A stretch of 64,000 nt of DNA from DASRDR01 sp044867785 (GTDB taxonomy: Bacteria; Methylomirabilota; Methylomirabilia; Rokubacteriales; DASRDR01), in assembly GCA_044867785.1 (NCBI GenBank), contig JBIOVM010000025.1:6551-70550 (forward strand). Reading direction: 5' to 3'. Below, piece after piece: positions 17,208 to 25,799 of this stretch. Under the pieces are notes generated by a model. That model was not told where the DNA came from. It ran no database searches and worked only from the letters and a program-made list of their open reading frames with translations. The first letter of the stretch is position 1, and every line of letters starts with the position of its first letter. Both the position numbers and the translations under genes were made by a program.

Positions 17208-18527
17208 TCAGACGGCGCGCCGGCTGGAGAGGCGCCGGCCGGCGGGCCCGCGTCCCGACCCGCGGGGACGGGGTGGAGGGCCCTCGACCCGCCACTTGGC
17301 GACGGCCTGGTTGATGAAGCGGAGTCCGTCGAGGAGACCCGGCACCCGATGGGTGGCCGGGGGCGGCTGCTCCGGCAGGTGGATGATGGCCTCGGCGAGC
17401 GTCTCCGGCGTGAGCCGGCTCGGGTCCAGCGTCTGCGCGAGCCCGAGGCGGACCGCGGCCTGCGCCCGCAGAAGCTGCTCCGCCCGCGGCGTCACGCGTG
17501 GGACCACGAGGCTGCGCTTCTTCAGCGACAGCACCTCGCAGAACGTGTTGTACCCGCCGAGACACACAACCCCCGCCGCCTTCTCGACGAGATTCTCCAG
17601 GTGTGCGTGGAAGTCGAGCGTCGTGACCCGCGGCAGGCGTGCGGCCCGCCGCTCGAACCCGCTCCGGTCCTTGGCCGGCAGGAACGGGCCGTACACGATG
17701 AGCGCGGGCCACGGCAGCCGGCCGGCGAAGCGCTCGTAGGCGCTGAGCGTCGCGTCCACGAGCTGCGCGCCATCGCCGCCGCCGCCCGGGGTCACCAGCA
17801 GGAACGGCCCCTGCTGCACCCGGGCCTGGACCTCCGCGGGCAGCGTGGCGTCGGCGTTCGTTTCGCGCGGGAGGTATCCGGTGAAGACCGTCTTGGTCGC
17901 CACGTCCGCCGGGAAACGGTAGGCCTCGATCGGGTCGTAGATCTGCGACAGCCCGTAGACCCAGATCTGGTCGTAGTAGCGCTGGAGGGCCGGGATCGCG
18001 CGCTTGCGCCGCCACTCCTCGGCGAGCACCGTGGGGTCGTCCATGATGTCGCGGAGCCCGAGGACGAGGCGGCTCTCGCCCTGCCGCCGGAGCAGCGCGA
18101 GCGTGCGCTGGACCTCGCCGAGCAGCCCGAGCGGCTCCTTGTCGACGAGGAAGAGATGCGGCCGGAACACGCGGGCCGTGTGCTCGATGATGGAGGCGCG
18201 GAGCGCCAGCGTCTGCTCGACGTGGAACTCGAGATTGAGGCTCGTGTACTCGCCGTTCCGCAGCTTGATGATGCCGGGCACGCGGACGAAGTCGACCCGG
18301 GAGCGGAAGCTGAAGCGCCCGACGATCGGCGAGCCGCTCAGAATCAGGACATTCAGCTTCTTGTGGTGGGCGACCAGGGAGTGGGCGATGGTCCGGCACC
18401 GGCGCAGGTGTCCCAGGCCGAACGAGTCGTGGCTATAGATGAGAACCCGGTACTGACTCGGGTCTTCGACGGCCGGGCCGCGCTGGCCGTTGCCGTTGGC
18501 CACGCTGCCGGATCGGACCGTTCCCAA
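17208..18527 (-). CDS. Predicted glycosyltransferase, MurG/GT28-related
   Basis: The 439-residue protein begins with a 26-residue variable tail and then RVLIYSHDSFGLGHLRRCRT, the GLGH motif of the predicted glycosyltransferase group also seen at 12872-14095. The C-terminal donor lobe includes LLVTPGGGGDGAQLVDATL and GVVCLGGYNTFCEVLSLKKR with VPRVTPRAEQLLRAQA, as in GT28 enzymes. The TTG at 18527 is used as start because GGGAGG lies about eight bases upstream. It appears to be the first gene of the minus-strand glycan operon. Confidence 0.82.
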   Translation of the reverse strand: MGTVRSGSVANGNGQRGPAVEDPSQYRVLIYSHDSFGLGHLRRCRTIAHSLVAHHKKLNVLILSGSPIVGRFSFRSRVDFVRVPGIIKLRNGEYTSLNLEFHVEQTLALRASIIEHTARVFRPHLFLVDKEPLGLLGEVQRTLALLRRQGESRLVLGLRDIMDDPTVLAEEWRRKRAIPALQRYYDQIWVYGLSQIYDPIEAYRFPADVATKTVFTGYLPRETNADATLPAEVQARVQQGPFLLVTPGGGGDGAQLVDATLSAYERFAGRLPWPALIVYGPFLPAKDRSGFERRAARLPRVTTLDFHAHLENLVEKAAGVVCLGGYNTFCEVLSLKKRSLVVPRVTPRAEQLLRAQAAVRLGLAQTLDPSRLTPETLAEAIIHLPEQPPPATHRVPGLLDGLRFINQAVAKWRVEGPPPRPRGSGRGPAGRRLSSRRAV

Positions 18528-18590
18528 CGTCCACCTCCCACGGGGTCAGGCGGATGATTTTAGGGTGACTTCCCAGGTGTCCAGGGAGCA

Positions 18591-18605
18591 GGGCACTCGG
18601 TGCCC
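18591..18605. other. Perfect 6-bp hairpin in the divergent gap
   Basis: GGGCAC-TCG-GTGCCC lies in the 232-base intergenic region between the glycosyltransferase operon (leftward) and the oligopeptide importer (rightward). The same region has a second small inverted repeat, GGAGG-TG-CCTCC, near 18683. It also contains short AT-rich stretches around 18555 and 18619 that could hold promoter elements. No consensus promoter pair was convincing. Confidence 0.35.
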
Positions 18606-18759
18606 GGGTAGGTCACGTGTACCAAAAAGCCGCGCAAAAGGGAAGCCTCCCGGCACTCGCCCCCGAGCCCGGAAGACGGCCCGGAGGTGCCTCCGGAGCG
18701 GGTTCGCGGGCGGGCGGCCCTTGCTCCGAATGGCCCGGAATGGTAAGTCATTGTCTGCG

Positions 18760-19788
18760 ATGGGCGCCCCATTGCTGGCGGTCCAGGACCTGCGGACGTC
18801 CATCTACCTCGACGAGGGGGTCGTCCGCGCGGTAAACGGCGTTTCCTTCTCGGTGGCCCGCGGTCAGACGATGGCCATCGTGGGGGAGTCCGGCTCGGGC
18901 AAGAGTGTCCTGGCCCAGTCCATCATGCGCATCCTGCCGAGCCGGGCCCGGATCGAGGCCGGGCGCATCCTCTTCGCCCCGTCCGACGCGCCGCCGGTCG
19001 ACTTGGCCGCTCTCGAGCCCGACGGCCGCGAGATGCGGAGGATCCGCGGAGGGGCGATCGGCATGATCTTCCAGGAGCCGATGACGGCGTTCTCGCCCGT
19101 GCACACGATCGGAGACCAGATCGGTGAGGTGGCGCGCCTCCATCGCGGGCTCAGCCGGGAGCGCGCGCGCGCGGCCACCATCGACGTCCTGGGGGACGTC
19201 GGGTTCCCCGAACCGAAGCGCAAGGTGGACGCCTATCCGTTCGAGCTCTCCGGAGGCCTCCGCCAGCGGGCGATGATCGCGATGGCGCTGGTGTGCCGGC
19301 CCGCGCTCGTCATCGCCGACGAGCCCACGTCGGCGCTGGACGTGACGGTCCAGGCGCAGATCCTGGATCTCCTCATGCGGCTCCAGCAAGGCTACGGCAT
19401 GGGGCTCATCATCATCACGCACGACCCGGGCGTGGTCGCCCACGTCGCGGACCTCGTCACGGTGATGTACTGCGGCCACGTGATGGAGACGGGGCCGGTC
19501 CGGGAGCTGTTCGAGAACCCCCAGCATCCCTATCTCCAGGCGCTCCTGCGGAGCACGCCGCACTTCGGCGTGGCCGAGGGCGAGAAGCTCCAGACGATCC
19601 CCGGCGCGGTGCCCGATCCCCTCGCGCCGATCCCGGGCTGTCCGTTCCTGTCGCGGTGCCCCGAGGGCGAGCCGGCGCTCTGCGGCGACGCCATGCCGGC
19701 GCTGAGGGCGCTCGAACCGCAGCGGGGGGTCGCCTGCTACAAGCGAGGATCCTTGCCGGAGGCGCGGACGGTCTTGGCGGGAGTGTGA
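18760..19788 (+). CDS. Oligopeptide/dipeptide ABC transporter ATP-binding protein (OppD type)
   Basis: The 342-residue ATPase carries Walker A GESGSGKS (residues 42-49), Q-loop IGMIFQEPMTAFSPVHTI, signature LSGGLRQRAMIAMAL, Walker B LVIADEPTSALDVTVQAQ and switch His in IITHDPGVV. The C-terminal oligopeptide extension has PLAPIPGCPFLSRCPEGEP, in which Cys residues bind an iron-sulfur cluster in some homologues. The ATG at 18760 is chosen because upstream in-frame codons are not family-like; no good SD precedes it. It heads a same-strand cluster with the OppF, OppB and OppC homologues. Confidence 0.93.
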   Translation: MGAPLLAVQDLRTSIYLDEGVVRAVNGVSFSVARGQTMAIVGESGSGKSVLAQSIMRILPSRARIEAGRILFAPSDAPPVDLAALEPDGREMRRIRGGAIGMIFQEPMTAFSPVHTIGDQIGEVARLHRGLSRERARAATIDVLGDVGFPEPKRKVDAYPFELSGGLRQRAMIAMALVCRPALVIADEPTSALDVTVQAQILDLLMRLQQGYGMGLIIITHDPGVVAHVADLVTVMYCGHVMETGPVRELFENPQHPYLQALLRSTPHFGVAEGEKLQTIPGAVPDPLAPIPGCPFLSRCPEGEPALCGDAMPALRALEPQRGVACYKRGSLPEARTVLAGV

Positions 19789-20834
19789 CCGTGGCGGAGC
19801 CGCTGCTCGAGGTCCGCGGTCTCACCAAGCACTTTCCGCTCTACCAGCCCTGGCTGGTCGGCCTCGCCCGACGCCAGGTCGGCACCGTCGTGGCGGTGGA
19901 CGGGGTGAGCTTCGAGGTGACGCGGGGCGAGACCCTGGGCTTGGTCGGCGAGAGCGGATGCGGGAAGACGACCACGGCGCGCCTCGTGCTCCGCGCGCTC
20001 AAGCCCACCCGCGGGGAGATCCTGTTCCGCGTAGGTGGGCAGCCGGTGCGGGTGGACGCCCTGAAGGGCCGGGCGCTGCGGGCACTGCGCCCGCACATCC
20101 AGATGATCTTCCAGGATCCCTTCTCGTCGCTGAACCCGCGCATGCCCGTCGGGGAGATCATCGGCGAGCCCCTCCACATCCACCGGCGCGGATCGCGCGA
20201 GGAGATCCAGGAGCGCGTGAAGGCCCTCATGGGCATGGTGGGTCTCAACGTCCAGTATCTCCGGCGCTACCCGCATTCGTTCTCCGGCGGCCAGCGTCAG
20301 CGGATCGGAATCGCCCGGGCGCTCGCGCTGAACCCGGAGCTCGTCGTCTGCGACGAGCCGGTGTCGGCGCTCGACGTCTCCGTCCAGGCCCAGGTCCTGA
20401 ACCTCCTCAAGGACCTCCAGAGCGAGCTCGGGCTGACCTATCTCTTCATCTCCCACAACCTGGCGGTGATCGACTACGTCGCGGACCGGATCGCCGTGAT
20501 GTACGCCGGCCGCATCGTCGAGCTCGCGTCGAAGCGACAGCTGTTCGACCGCCCCCGCCACCCCTACACGGAGACGCTGCTGGCGGCCGTGCTCCGGCCC
20601 GATCCGTCGCTCCGGGGAGCGGCGTTCGCGGGCGGGCGGGACGGGACCGCGCCGCCCGTCGGCGGCGGCCCGGGCTGCGGCTACGCGGCGCGCTGCCCGT
20701 ACGTGATCGAGCGGTGCCGCGTCGAGGTCCCGGAGGCTCGGCCTGTGGGGCCCGGCCACTACGCGCGGTGTCACCGAGCCGAGGAGCTCCGGTTGACCCC
20801 GCTGCCGCGCCGGCCCGTCGCGCGATCGGCATGA
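19785..20834 (+). CDS. Oligopeptide ABC transporter ATP-binding protein (OppF type)
   Basis: The 349-residue ATPase is the partner of the preceding gene. It shows Walker A GESGCGKTTT, Q-loop IQMIFQDPFSSLNPRM, signature FSGGQRQRIGIARAL, Walker B LVVCDEPVSALDVSVQAQ and switch His in FISHNLAVI. The C-terminal extension includes GCGYAARCPYVIERC with spaced cysteines. GTG at 19785 overlaps the upstream stop as GTGA; a second in-frame GTG at 19791 is an alternative start. Confidence 0.92.
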   Translation: MTVAEPLLEVRGLTKHFPLYQPWLVGLARRQVGTVVAVDGVSFEVTRGETLGLVGESGCGKTTTARLVLRALKPTRGEILFRVGGQPVRVDALKGRALRALRPHIQMIFQDPFSSLNPRMPVGEIIGEPLHIHRRGSREEIQERVKALMGMVGLNVQYLRRYPHSFSGGQRQRIGIARALALNPELVVCDEPVSALDVSVQAQVLNLLKDLQSELGLTYLFISHNLAVIDYVADRIAVMYAGRIVELASKRQLFDRPRHPYTETLLAAVLRPDPSLRGAAFAGGRDGTAPPVGGGPGCGYAARCPYVIERCRVEVPEARPVGPGHYARCHRAEELRLTPLPRRPVARSA

Positions 20835-20901
20835 ACGGGCCGGGAGCCCGCCAGGTCCGCACGCCACGCCGCCGGCCCGGCGGGCCCGAGAGCCGCTGAC
20901 G

Positions 20902-21900
20902 ATGGGACGCTACCTCATCCAACGGCTGTTCCTGATGCTGCCGACCCTCTTTCTGATCTCCCTGGTCACGTTCGTCATCATCCAGCTGCCGCCCGGCGAC
21001 TACCTGGAGACGATGATCAGCGACCTCGAGTCGTCCGGCGAGCGCGCGGACCTGGCGAAGGTCGAGTTCCTGCGCCAGGAGTTCGGGCTCGACCAGCCGC
21101 TCTGGAAGCAATACTGGAACTGGCTCTCGGGCCTCGTCCGGGGGGACTTGGGCTACTCGTTCGAGTACGATCGCCCGGTGGCGGACATCATCGGCGAGCG
21201 TCTGCTCCTGACCTTCGTCGTCTCGTTCGGCTCGATCGTCTTCACCTGGCTGGTCGCGTTTCCGATCGGCGTGTACTCGGCGACCCATCAGTACAGCTGG
21301 GGTGACCACGGGCTCACGCTCCTCGGCTTCCTCGGCCTCGCCACGCCGAACTTCCTGCTCGCGCTCATCCTGATGTTCATCTCCTTCACCTACTTCGGGA
21401 CGAGCGTCGGGGGCCTCTTCTCGCCGGACATGCAGAACGCGCCGTGGAGCTGGGCCCGCGTGTGGGACATGCTGCAGCACCTCTGGATCCCGGTGATCGT
21501 CATCGGCACCTCGGGGACGGCCGCCATGATCCGCCGGCTCCGGGCGAACCTGCTCGACGAGCTTCGCCGTCCCTACGTGGTGACCGCCCGCGCCAAGGGC
21601 CTGGCTCCCCGCCGCATCCTGCTGAAGTACCCGCTGCGGATCGCGCTCAACCCCTTCATCGGCGACATCGGCAACCTCCTGCCGCAGGTCATCTCGGGCG
21701 CGATCATCGTCTCGATCGTGCTCTCCCTTCCGACCACGGGCCCGATCCTGCTCCGGGCGCTCCGCTCGCAGGACATGTACCTGGCGGGCTCGTTCCTGAT
21801 GCTCTTGGCCGCCCTCACGGTCATCGGAGTGTTCCTGTCCGACCTGGCGCTGGCGGCGCTGGATCCGCGCATCCGGCAGGGCAGCGGCCAGACGCGATGA
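20902..21900 (+). CDS. Oligopeptide ABC transporter permease (OppB/DppB type)
   Basis: The 332-residue inner-membrane protein opens with the classical MGRYLIQRLFLMLPTLF first helix. The EAA loop is RRPYVVTARAKGLAPRRILL and the last segment is LSDLALAALDPRIR. About six membrane segments fit a MetI-type importer subunit. WKQYWNWLSGLVRGDLGYSF matches the periplasmic region of the family. It lies 67 bases after the OppF-type gene. Confidence 0.93.
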   Translation: MGRYLIQRLFLMLPTLFLISLVTFVIIQLPPGDYLETMISDLESSGERADLAKVEFLRQEFGLDQPLWKQYWNWLSGLVRGDLGYSFEYDRPVADIIGERLLLTFVVSFGSIVFTWLVAFPIGVYSATHQYSWGDHGLTLLGFLGLATPNFLLALILMFISFTYFGTSVGGLFSPDMQNAPWSWARVWDMLQHLWIPVIVIGTSGTAAMIRRLRANLLDELRRPYVVTARAKGLAPRRILLKYPLRIALNPFIGDIGNLLPQVISGAIIVSIVLSLPTTGPILLRALRSQDMYLAGSFLMLLAALTVIGVFLSDLALAALDPRIRQGSGQTR

Positions 21901-21946
21901 GGGCCCTCGTCGCCCCTGGTGGCCCGGCGCCGCGACCCGGGCGCCG

Positions 21947-21962
21947 GCCGCCCCGGGGCGGC
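21947..21962. other. 16-base perfect palindrome between the two permease genes
   Basis: GCCGCCCCGGGGCGGC is a perfect palindrome in the 150-base gap separating the OppB-type and OppC-type genes. The same gap holds copy B of the REP-like repeat. Strong stems here could slow RNA decay or attenuate downstream permease expression. Confidence 0.4.
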
Positions 21963-21999
21963 GCGCGCGCCGCCCGCGCCCCGAGGGTGCCCGGGTGAG

Positions 22000-22027
22000 C
22001 CCACAGGCCGACGGCCGTCCGATCAAC
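22000..22027 (-). repeat. REP-like palindromic repeat, copy B
   Basis: Read on the minus strand this is GTTGATCGG-A-CGGCC-G-TCGGCCTGTGGG, differing from copy A (14122-14149) at two positions. Both copies are intergenic, carry a GGCC-3-GGCC stem and are followed within a few bases by TCAC. The near identity over 28 bases 7.9 kb apart is not expected by chance. Confidence 0.6.
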
Positions 22028-22050
22028 TCCCGCGCCGCCCGGGTTGCCCA

Positions 22051-23193
22051 ATGAGCGTGGCCCCGACCGCCGCCGCGCTCCCGGCCACCGCCGAGCGCGT
22101 CCAGGCCTCCGAGCACGAGCGCTACTACTTCGCCTCGCAGTGGCAGCTCATCTGGTGGCGGCTCCGGCGTCACCGCTTCGCGATGCTCTCGTTCTGGTTC
22201 CTCGTGGCCCTCTACGCGACGATCCCGTTCGTGGAGTTCCTGGCGCCGTACGAGCTCCGGAGTCGCCACGCGGACCACGTGCATGCCCCGCCGCAGCGGG
22301 TGCGACTTCTCCACGAAGGACGGTTCGTCGGCCCGTTCGTCTACGGCCAGCTCATGACCATCAACATGGAGACCCTCCGGCGCGAGTATCGGGAAGACAC
22401 GTCGCGGCGGTACCGCGTCCGGCTCTTCGCGACCGGCGAGCCGTACATGTTCTGGGGCCTGTGGCGGGCCGAGCGGCACCTGATCGGCGTCGAGGACGGC
22501 GGCACCCTGTTCCTGCTCGGGACCGATCGGCTGGGCCGCGACATGCTCTCCCGAATCATCCACGGGGCGCGCATCTCGCTGACCGTCGGCCTGGTGGGCA
22601 TCGCGGTCAGCTTCGTCCTCGCGCTCGTGTTCGGCGGCCTGTCGGGCTACTACGGCGGGACCGTCGACATCGTGATCCAGCGCGTCATCGAGGTGATCCG
22701 GGCGTTTCCCGAGCTGCCGCTCTGGATGGCGCTCTCGGCGGCCTTGCCGCCCCGCTGGGATCCCATCCTGGTCTACGTCGGCATCACGGTGATCCTGGGG
22801 GTCCTCGAGTGGACCGGGCTGGCCCGCAGCGTCCGGGGGAAGCTGCTCGCGGTGCGGGAGGAGGATTTCGCCACCGCGGCGGTGCTGATGGGCGGCTCGC
22901 CCCCCTACGTCATCCGCCGGCATCTCCTGCCGGCCTTCACCAGCCACCTGATCGTCTCGGCGACCCTGTCGATCCCGAACATGATCCTCGGCGAGACGGC
23001 CCTGTCGTTCCTCGGGCTGGGGTTGCGCCCTCCCATCACGAGCTGGGGGGTGCTCCTGTCCGAGGCCCAGAACATGAACGCGGTCGCGCTCTATCCCTGG
23101 CTCCTGACCCCCGTGGTCATGGTCGTGCTGACCGTCTTGGCCTTCAACTTCCTGGGTGACGGGCTCCGGGACGCCGCGGACCCGTACGCCTAG
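22051..23193 (+). CDS. Oligopeptide ABC transporter permease (OppC/DppC type)
   Basis: The 380-residue membrane protein has the OppC layout: a cytoplasmic N-terminal part, a first membrane helix (HRFAMLSFWFLVALYATIPF), a periplasmic domain of about 100 residues, then five more helices. LLGTDRLGRDMLSRIIHGAR and the EAA-loop stretch REEDFATAAVLMGGSPPYVI are family hallmarks, and LGDGLRDAADPYA closes the protein. The inter-helix domain is longer than in most OppC proteins and contains PPQRVRLLHEGRFVGPFVY, a version seen in uptake systems with large family 5 binding proteins. Confidence 0.92.
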   Translation: MSVAPTAAALPATAERVQASEHERYYFASQWQLIWWRLRRHRFAMLSFWFLVALYATIPFVEFLAPYELRSRHADHVHAPPQRVRLLHEGRFVGPFVYGQLMTINMETLRREYREDTSRRYRVRLFATGEPYMFWGLWRAERHLIGVEDGGTLFLLGTDRLGRDMLSRIIHGARISLTVGLVGIAVSFVLALVFGGLSGYYGGTVDIVIQRVIEVIRAFPELPLWMALSAALPPRWDPILVYVGITVILGVLEWTGLARSVRGKLLAVREEDFATAAVLMGGSPPYVIRRHLLPAFTSHLIVSATLSIPNMILGETALSFLGLGLRPPITSWGVLLSEAQNMNAVALYPWLLTPVVMVVLTVLAFNFLGDGLRDAADPYA

Positions 23194-23203
23194 CCGGGCC
23201 GCC

Positions 23204-25783
23204 GTGGACCGGAATCTCCACCGCTACATCGTCCGCCGGAGCCTCCGCCCCCAGCTCATCCTGATCGGCATCAGCTTCGTCCTGGGGCTCGCGGTGAATC
23301 CGTGGATGCTCACCCTCCAGAAACGCATCATCAACGAGGCGATCGGGCAGCGGAACTTCGACGCCCTGCTCTGGCTCTGCGGGGGCTTCCTGGGGGCGGT
23401 GATCGCGAACGGCGCCCTCAAATACGTGAAGCAGAACCTCGAAGGGTACGTTTCGGAGACGATGCTCCGGGACCTGCGCGGCGAGCTCTACAACCGCATC
23501 CTGCGATTCCCGCTGCCTCACCTGAAGAACACCTCGACCGGGCAGCTCGTCGCGATGATCCTGGGCGAGGTCGAGGAGCTGGGCGGGTACTTCGGGCTGG
23601 CGCTCTCCACGCCCGCCTTCCACGGCGCGATGCTGCTGGGCACCCTCGGCTTCATGGTGTACGCGAATCCCTGGATGGCGCTGGTGAGCATGGTGCTCTT
23701 CCCGGTCCAGATCGTCTTCATCCGACGGCTGCAGCGCCGGGTGAGCGCGCTGTCCCGGGACCGCGTGCGGATGGTGCGGGGCCTGTCCGACCGCATCCAG
23801 GAGTCGGCGGGAAGCCTGTCGGAGATCTACGCGAACGACACCACCGCCTACGAGGCGAGCCGGTTCCGCCACCAGCTGCAGCGGATCTTCCGCGTGCGGC
23901 TGAACATCTACAACCTCAAGTACCTGATCAAGTGGATCAACAACTTCCTGGAGAAGTTCGGCCAGTTCGTCCTGCTGCTCGTCGGCGGCTGGATGATCAT
24001 CAACCACCCCGAGGAGTTCAACCTCGGCGCTCTGGTCGCGTTCCTCCAGGCCTACTCGCAGCTGAACGAGCCGTGGCGGGAGCTGATCAACTTCTTCCAG
24101 CTCCGAGAGAACGCGCGCGTCAAGTACGAGCACGTGATCGCCAACTTCGACCCAACCGGCCTCCGGGGGGAGTTCCCTCGGGACGACGCGCTGCCCGAGC
24201 GGCCGGCCCCGCTCGCCGGGGGCTACTCACTCCGGCAGGCGAGCGTGCTCCTCGACGGCACCACGCCCGTGCTGGATCACCTCGAGCTGACGCTCGATGC
24301 TCGCCAGCACGTCGCCCTGGTGGGGACCGCCGGCAGCGGCAAGAGCACGCTGGCCCTGGTGCTGGCGAAGCTCAGCACCTACTCCGGGACGGTGCTCCTG
24401 GGCGGCGCGGACCTGGCCCAGGTGCCGGCCAGCGTGGCCGGCCGCACGATCGGCTTCGTGCCGGCCGAGGCGCGCCTGTTCACGGGCTCGGTGCTGGACA
24501 ACTTGGTCTACGGGCTCCGGCATCGCCCGGCCCAGCCGCGGAAGCCGGGGGACGCCGAGCTCGGGCTGGCCGGCGACGACTGGCTCGACCTCGCGCCCCT
24601 CGCCGTCGAGGACCGGGCGGGCCTGATCACGACGGCGCTGGATGCCGTGCGGCTCGTGGCCCTGGAGGGCGACCTGTTCGCCTTCGGCTTGCGCACCCGC
24701 GTCGACGTGGCCCGGCATCCCGAGGTGACCGAGCGCATCCTGGCCACGCGACGACTCGTGGCGGACCGCTTCGCCGGCGAGAAGCAGGACACGGCCGTCG
24801 AGTTCTTCGATGCGCAGCGGTTCTCGGCCTACGCGTCGATCGGCGAGAACATCCTCTTCGGGCACAGCGCCGACGCGGGGCTGGGGCTGGAGCAGCTCGT
24901 CCAGCACCCGCACTTCCGGGCCGTGATCGCCGAGGTCGAGCTGGACGGGCCGCTCCTGCAGCTGGGCGCCGATCTCGCGCGCGACATGGTCGAGATCTTC
25001 AAGGACATCGCCGCCGACAACGAGCTCTTCGCGCGCTTCAGCCTGGTGACGGCCGGGGAGCTGCCGGAATACGCGCAGATCCTGGCGCGCATGGGCCGGG
25101 GCCCGCTCGCCCAGCTATCGTTGGCCGACCGCGATCGGCTGATCCGTCTGGCGCTCCGGCTCATCCCGGCGCGCCACCGGCTCGGCCAGATCGACGAGGC
25201 GTTCGTCGCCAAGGTGTTGGCGGCGCGCCACCGGTTCGCCGACACGCTGCCCCCCGAGCTGGCGGCGACGTTCGCGCCGTACGACCGCGAGCGGTACTTC
25301 GCGGACGGGACGCTCCTCGACAACCTGCTCTTCGGGAAGGTGGTGGCGACGAGCAGTCTGGCCGTGAAGAAGGTGAACGCCATCGTGGAGGAGGTGATCG
25401 AGGCGGCGGATCTCCGCGGCCTCGTCCTCGAGGTCGGCCTCGACCATCACGTGGGGCTCTTCGGCAGCCGCCTCTCGGCCTCGCAGCGCCAGCGGATCGC
25501 GCTGGCGCGCGTCCTGCTGAAGCGGCCGGAGATCCTCATCCTGGACGGCGCGCTCGCGCCCCTCGAGCCGGGAGAGCGCCTGGAGTTGCACCAGCGCGTG
25601 CTGACGGCCATGAAGGACCGGACGGTCATCGCCGTCGTGGAGCGTCCCGATCTCGCCCGCCTGTTCGACCGCGTGGTGGTCCTGGACGCGGGGACCGTCG
25701 TCGAGACGGGGACGTACCAGGAGTTGATGGGCCAGCAGGGCAGCCTGCTCCGCCGGATCGCGACCCAGGCGGGCGTGGGCTGA
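23204..25783 (+). CDS. ABC exporter-like protein with degenerate, insertion-bearing nucleotide-binding domain
   Basis: The 859-residue protein joins an exporter-type six-helix domain (about 10-320) to one ATP-binding domain. Walker A is intact (GTAGSGKST, 374-382). The Q-loop reads IGFVPAEARLF with Ala421 where Gln is normal. The signature is LSASQRQRIALAR (757-769). Walker B ends ILILDG, so Gly782 replaces the catalytic Glu, and the H-switch position is Glu813 (VVERPD). Walker A and signature are about 383 residues apart, against roughly 100 in ordinary domains. The extra ~270 residues contain echoes of the post-Q-loop motif: SVLDNLVYG, SIGENILFG (about 546) and TLLDNLLFG (about 703). It could bind ATP but probably hydrolyses it poorly. 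GTG at 23204 follows the OppC stop by 10 bases, and a cyclic-nucleotide-binding protein follows. Confidence 0.85.
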   Translation: MDRNLHRYIVRRSLRPQLILIGISFVLGLAVNPWMLTLQKRIINEAIGQRNFDALLWLCGGFLGAVIANGALKYVKQNLEGYVSETMLRDLRGELYNRILRFPLPHLKNTSTGQLVAMILGEVEELGGYFGLALSTPAFHGAMLLGTLGFMVYANPWMALVSMVLFPVQIVFIRRLQRRVSALSRDRVRMVRGLSDRIQESAGSLSEIYANDTTAYEASRFRHQLQRIFRVRLNIYNLKYLIKWINNFLEKFGQFVLLLVGGWMIINHPEEFNLGALVAFLQAYSQLNEPWRELINFFQLRENARVKYEHVIANFDPTGLRGEFPRDDALPERPAPLAGGYSLRQASVLLDGTTPVLDHLELTLDARQHVALVGTAGSGKSTLALVLAKLSTYSGTVLLGGADLAQVPASVAGRTIGFVPAEARLFTGSVLDNLVYGLRHRPAQPRKPGDAELGLAGDDWLDLAPLAVEDRAGLITTALDAVRLVALEGDLFAFGLRTRVDVARHPEVTERILATRRLVADRFAGEKQDTAVEFFDAQRFSAYASIGENILFGHSADAGLGLEQLVQHPHFRAVIAEVELDGPLLQLGADLARDMVEIFKDIAADNELFARFSLVTAGELPEYAQILARMGRGPLAQLSLADRDRLIRLALRLIPARHRLGQIDEAFVAKVLAARHRFADTLPPELAATFAPYDRERYFADGTLLDNLLFGKVVATSSLAVKKVNAIVEEVIEAADLRGLVLEVGLDHHVGLFGSRLSASQRQRIALARVLLKRPEILILDGALAPLEPGERLELHQRVLTAMKDRTVIAVVERPDLARLFDRVVVLDAGTVVETGTYQELMGQQGSLLRRIATQAGVG

Positions 25784-25799
25784 CGGGGAGAGAACGGAC

